64,000 nucleotides of DNA, taken from positions 1 to 64,000 of the forward strand of contig JAJCXO010000010.1 in the NCBI GenBank assembly GCA_029263395.1, written 5' to 3'. The stretch comes from Acidobacteriota bacterium. Lineage in GTDB: Bacteria; Acidobacteriota; Thermoanaerobaculia; Multivoradales; J023. The position numbers and the translations under genes were made by a program. This document shows, one piece after another, positions 61,510-64,000 of the stretch. The notes below the pieces were generated by a model. It worked only from the letters and a program-made list of their open reading frames with translations, did no database searches and was not told where the DNA came from. Every line of letters begins with the position of its first letter. Positions within the stretch are counted from its first letter, which is position 1.

Positions 61510-64000
61510 GGCTGCTCTTCTCCGGGAACGCGCCGGCCTAACGGGGACTCGTTAGCGCGGTCGCCCGAATCGACGATCGAACGCGTGCCTACTCTAGAGA
61601 CGGCATCAGTGTCACCGACGGGACGTGCCGTCGAAGAGTGCGAACCGTCAACGGCACGCAGGGTGTCCAGCTGCTGTGTTACCAGCTGGTGAAACGCGTT
61701 CAGCTGACTGCCTATGGCATGTTCCAAAGTGCTGTCGACAACTTGGCTCACGGCACTCGACGGTCGACTGGGCGCTGCCGGTTCGATCTCGAAAGCTGTC
61801 TCAGCCGGTCGGACTGCCTCAAGATCAGACTCGGGACTCGCCACCATCCCCGGCGGTTTAGAAGCCTCTCCCGCGCTCGCCAGCCAGTACCGCCGATGCG
61901 CAAACGGATAGTGCGGCAGATCGACGCGAGATCGACCATAGGGACGTTCGAAACTCCGCCAGTCGACGCGCCCGCCATGCACGTAGAAACTCGCCAAGCT
62001 ATCCAGGAGGATGGTCCAGGCTTCTCGCCCTTTGCGCAATGACGGCAACCACACGCCGGCTTCGGTGCCCAGACACCCGGCTGCCATCGCCAGAGTGGTC
62101 GGCTGGGGACCAATTTCGATGAAAACATCGATGTTGCGCTCGGCTAAAGTCAACATCCCATCGGCGAATCGTACGGGCTGGCGGGCATGGCGCCGCCAAT
62201 AGTTGGCGTCCAGGCCTTTGCTGTCGATCAATCTGCCAGTGACATTGGACACCAACGGGGTCTGTGGTGGCGACCAGTCGATCGCAGCTGCGGCCTCTTC
62301 GAACTTGTCCAAGATCGGTTCCATCAGTTGTGAATGGAACGCACAATCGGTTTCCAATCGGCGACTCTCGATGCCGCCACGAGCCAACTCAGCCAGCGTC
62401 GCCTCGATGGCTGATGGGTCGCCCGAGATCACCACCTGCTCCGGTCCGTTGATAGCAGCGATCGAAACTCCAGGTCGAAGCGCAGATGTAACACCGGCAG
62501 CATCCGTTCGCACGGCTGCCATCACACCAGGCGGTTCCAGACTCGCCATCAGGCGTCCCCGTTCGGCCACCAACCGCACCCCTTGTTCAAGGCTGAACAG
62601 ACCAGCCACACAGGCTGCGGACAGTTCGCCAAGGCTGTGCCCCATGACACAACGTGGTCTCACACCCCACGACTGCCAAACCTCGGCTAGGGCCACCTCT
62701 AGACCGAAGAGCGACGGCTGCAAACTGGCCTGGCCGGCCGCCTTCAGCCCCATCTCGTCAAGGTTGCAGAGCACATCGACGATGGAGACATCCGGCAACA
62801 CCGCGTCACAACGATCGATCACCGAGCGAAACACCGGCTGCGACGCATAAAAATCTCTGCCGACACCTGCCCACAGCGATCCCTGGCCCGTCATGAGAAA
62901 CGCAACTTTAGGAGGCGCTTGTTGCCGCACGCCTAGATGAAGTGTTCCACCCGTTGAGCAGGTATCAACTTCCCCCGCGGCGAAGGCCGCCAACTGACTC
63001 TGTATGATCTCGGGCGAGGACGCCATCAACGCCAGGCGGTGTTCCAGGTGACTGCGACCGGTACATGCCGAGTAACAAACGTCGGCTAGCATCGAAGCGT
63101 CAACGTTCTCGAGACGTTGCGCATAACGTCCAGCCAGCCTGCCAAGCGTTTCCCGGCTCTTGGCGGAGAGCACCAATAGCTGGCTCGGTCGCTGGCTGGT
63201 GGTAACACGCTCAGTCTCTGGTGTGCCTGAAACCGCCCTATTCTTGCCCGCCGAGCCAGGAATTGCTGCGTTGGCATCCGCAGTCGGCACCCGACTCAGG
63301 ATCAGGTGGGCATTGGTTCCGCTGAATCCGAACGAGCTGACGCCGGACCACCGCTCACCGCCCGTCCGCGGCCAGGGCATCAGCTCGGTGGCAACGGCGA
63401 TCGGTAGGTCATCCCAAGGCAAATGAGGATTGAGCTCTTGACAGTGAAGACTCGCCGGAAGCTCACCATGATGAATGGCCAGCGACAGTTTGAGTAGTCC
63501 AGCAATGCCGGCCGCCGACTCCAGGTGGCCAATGTTCGTCTTGACCGAACCCACCCATAGGGGTTGCTCGAGTCCTCGGCCCGGCCCAAAAGCTTCCGAC
63601 AACGCCCGCAACTCGATGGGGTCACCGAGCTTGGTTCCGGTGCCATGAGCCTCGACGACGTCGATCTCCGCCGGCTCAACTCCAGCCTGTTGCAGACAGT
63701 CGCGCAACAATTCGAGCTGTGCACGCCCATTGGGTGCAGTCAAACCGTTACTGGCACCGTCATGATTGACAGCGCTGGCCCGGATCAAAGCCAACGGGCT
63801 CTCTTCGGCTGCCTGCGCTTGCTGCCAGCTCCGCAACACGACCAAGCCGCAGCCTTCGCCTCGGCCAAAACCATCAGCCGATGCCGAGAATGCCTTGCAG
63901 CGTCCATCCGACGCCAACGCTCCCATCCGGCTGAGCGCTAGACTGGTGCGCGGTGACAAGAGCAGGTTGACGCCGCCCGCCAGAGCCAGGTCGCACTCGC
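61506..64000 (-). CDS. Type I polyketide synthase, KS-AT (5' end beyond window)
   Basis: About 831 codons are visible; the frame is open to the window edge, so the gene is partial. The KS C-terminal half shows EAHGTGTKLGDPIE and NIGHLESAAG; the active-site Cys lies outside. The acyltransferase has GHSLGE and the malonyl-type motif CAFHS (xAFH), so malonyl-CoA is the expected extender. There is no KR, DH or carrier domain before the stop. After SFGFSGTNAHL and the AT comes a Pro/Ser-rich tail with a helix, LEHAIGSQLNAFHQLVTQQL. The TGA overlaps the NRPS ATG by 4 bp. It would add one unreduced C2 unit to an acyl chain supplied from upstream, leaving the beta-ketone that the NRPS aminotransferase needs. 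Confidence 0.92.
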   Translation of the reverse strand, partial: ECDLALAGGVNLLLSPRTSLALSRMGALASDGRCKAFSASADGFGRGEGCGLVVLRSWQQAQAAEESPLALIRASAVNHDGASNGLTAPNGRAQLELLRDCLQQAGVEPAEIDVVEAHGTGTKLGDPIELRALSEAFGPGRGLEQPLWVGSVKTNIGHLESAAGIAGLLKLSLAIHHGELPASLHCQELNPHLPWDDLPIAVATELMPWPRTGGERWSGVSSFGFSGTNAHLILSRVPTADANAAIPGSAGKNRAVSGTPETERVTTSQRPSQLLVLSAKSRETLGRLAGRYAQRLENVDASMLADVCYSACTGRSHLEHRLALMASSPEIIQSQLAAFAAGEVDTCSTGGTLHLGVRQQAPPKVAFLMTGQGSLWAGVGRDFYASQPVFRSVIDRCDAVLPDVSIVDVLCNLDEMGLKAAGQASLQPSLFGLEVALAEVWQSWGVRPRCVMGHSLGELSAACVAGLFSLEQGVRLVAERGRLMASLEPPGVMAAVRTDAAGVTSALRPGVSIAAINGPEQVVISGDPSAIEATLAELARGGIESRRLETDCAFHSQLMEPILDKFEEAAAAIDWSPPQTPLVSNVTGRLIDSKGLDANYWRRHARQPVRFADGMLTLAERNIDVFIEIGPQPTTLAMAAGCLGTEAGVWLPSLRKGREAWTILLDSLASFYVHGGRVDWRSFERPYGRSRVDLPHYPFAHRRYWLASAGEASKPPGMVASPESDLEAVRPAETAFEIEPAAPSRPSSAVSQVVDSTLEHAIGSQLNAFHQLVTQQLDTLRAVDGSHSSTARPVGDTDAVSRVGTRSIVDSGDRANESPLGRRVPGEEQP

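Overview
This 64-kb window is high-GC bacterial chromosome with long genes on both strands. It shows no rRNA, tRNA or IS element that I can support. The mix of genes suggests an Acidobacteriota-like (perhaps Thermoanaerobaculia-like) organism: FG-GAP/ASPIC and BNR secreted proteins ending in a shared DGFESGDT..WS-type tail, a TPR phosphodiesterase lipoprotein, a minor-pilin/PilY1 cluster, DUF4785, and a giant NRPS. That placement is inference from gene content only.

Layout. 1-2.4 kb is eroded: the tail of an unknown gene, an ORF split by an in-frame TAA, a small hypothetical gene, and the N-terminal remnant of an FAD oxidoreductase that runs in frame into four 42-bp hairpin repeats. 2.2-8.4 kb (minus) is a three-gene operon (TerB-domain protein, P-loop ATPase, DEAD/DEAH helicase) matching the Shango anti-phage architecture. 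Beside it (plus) is a large Cas4/RecB-like nuclease-SF1 helicase whose true start lies upstream of any standard start codon. 12-20 kb (minus) holds three exported proteins: FG-GAP/ASPIC, phosphodiesterase-TPR lipoprotein and BNR propeller. 20-25 kb holds a DUF2878 membrane protein with a leader sORF, a small membrane protein, GTP cyclohydrolase I, a DinB-like protein and a hybrid histidine kinase. 25.5-27.8 kb is a secreted alpha/beta hydrolase plus DUF4785 protein, flanked by a consensus sigma-54 promoter and a strong terminator. 28-37.8 kb is a type IV minor pilin set (FimT/GspH, PilV, PilW, PilX, PilY1) bracketed by two paralogous secreted proteins and preceded by four regularly spaced 23-bp repeats. 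38-40 kb encodes a PrimPol-like protein with altered catalytic motifs.

40.6-64 kb (minus) is the 3' part of a hybrid PKS-NRPS locus. A KS-AT protein, cut by the window edge, overlaps by 4 bp a single 6958-residue NRPS: ACP, aminotransferase, MupA-type flavin monooxygenase, five C-A-PCP modules and a thioesterase. The order predicts a beta-amino, probably alpha-hydroxy, fatty acyl starter followed by five residues and TE release, that is, a lipopeptide of the puwainaphycin/iturin type of logic.

A recurring theme is short tandem DNA repeats. They sit both between genes and, in multiples of three, inside unrelated genes (BNR protein, kinase, NRPS A4 domain, a 66-residue membrane protein).
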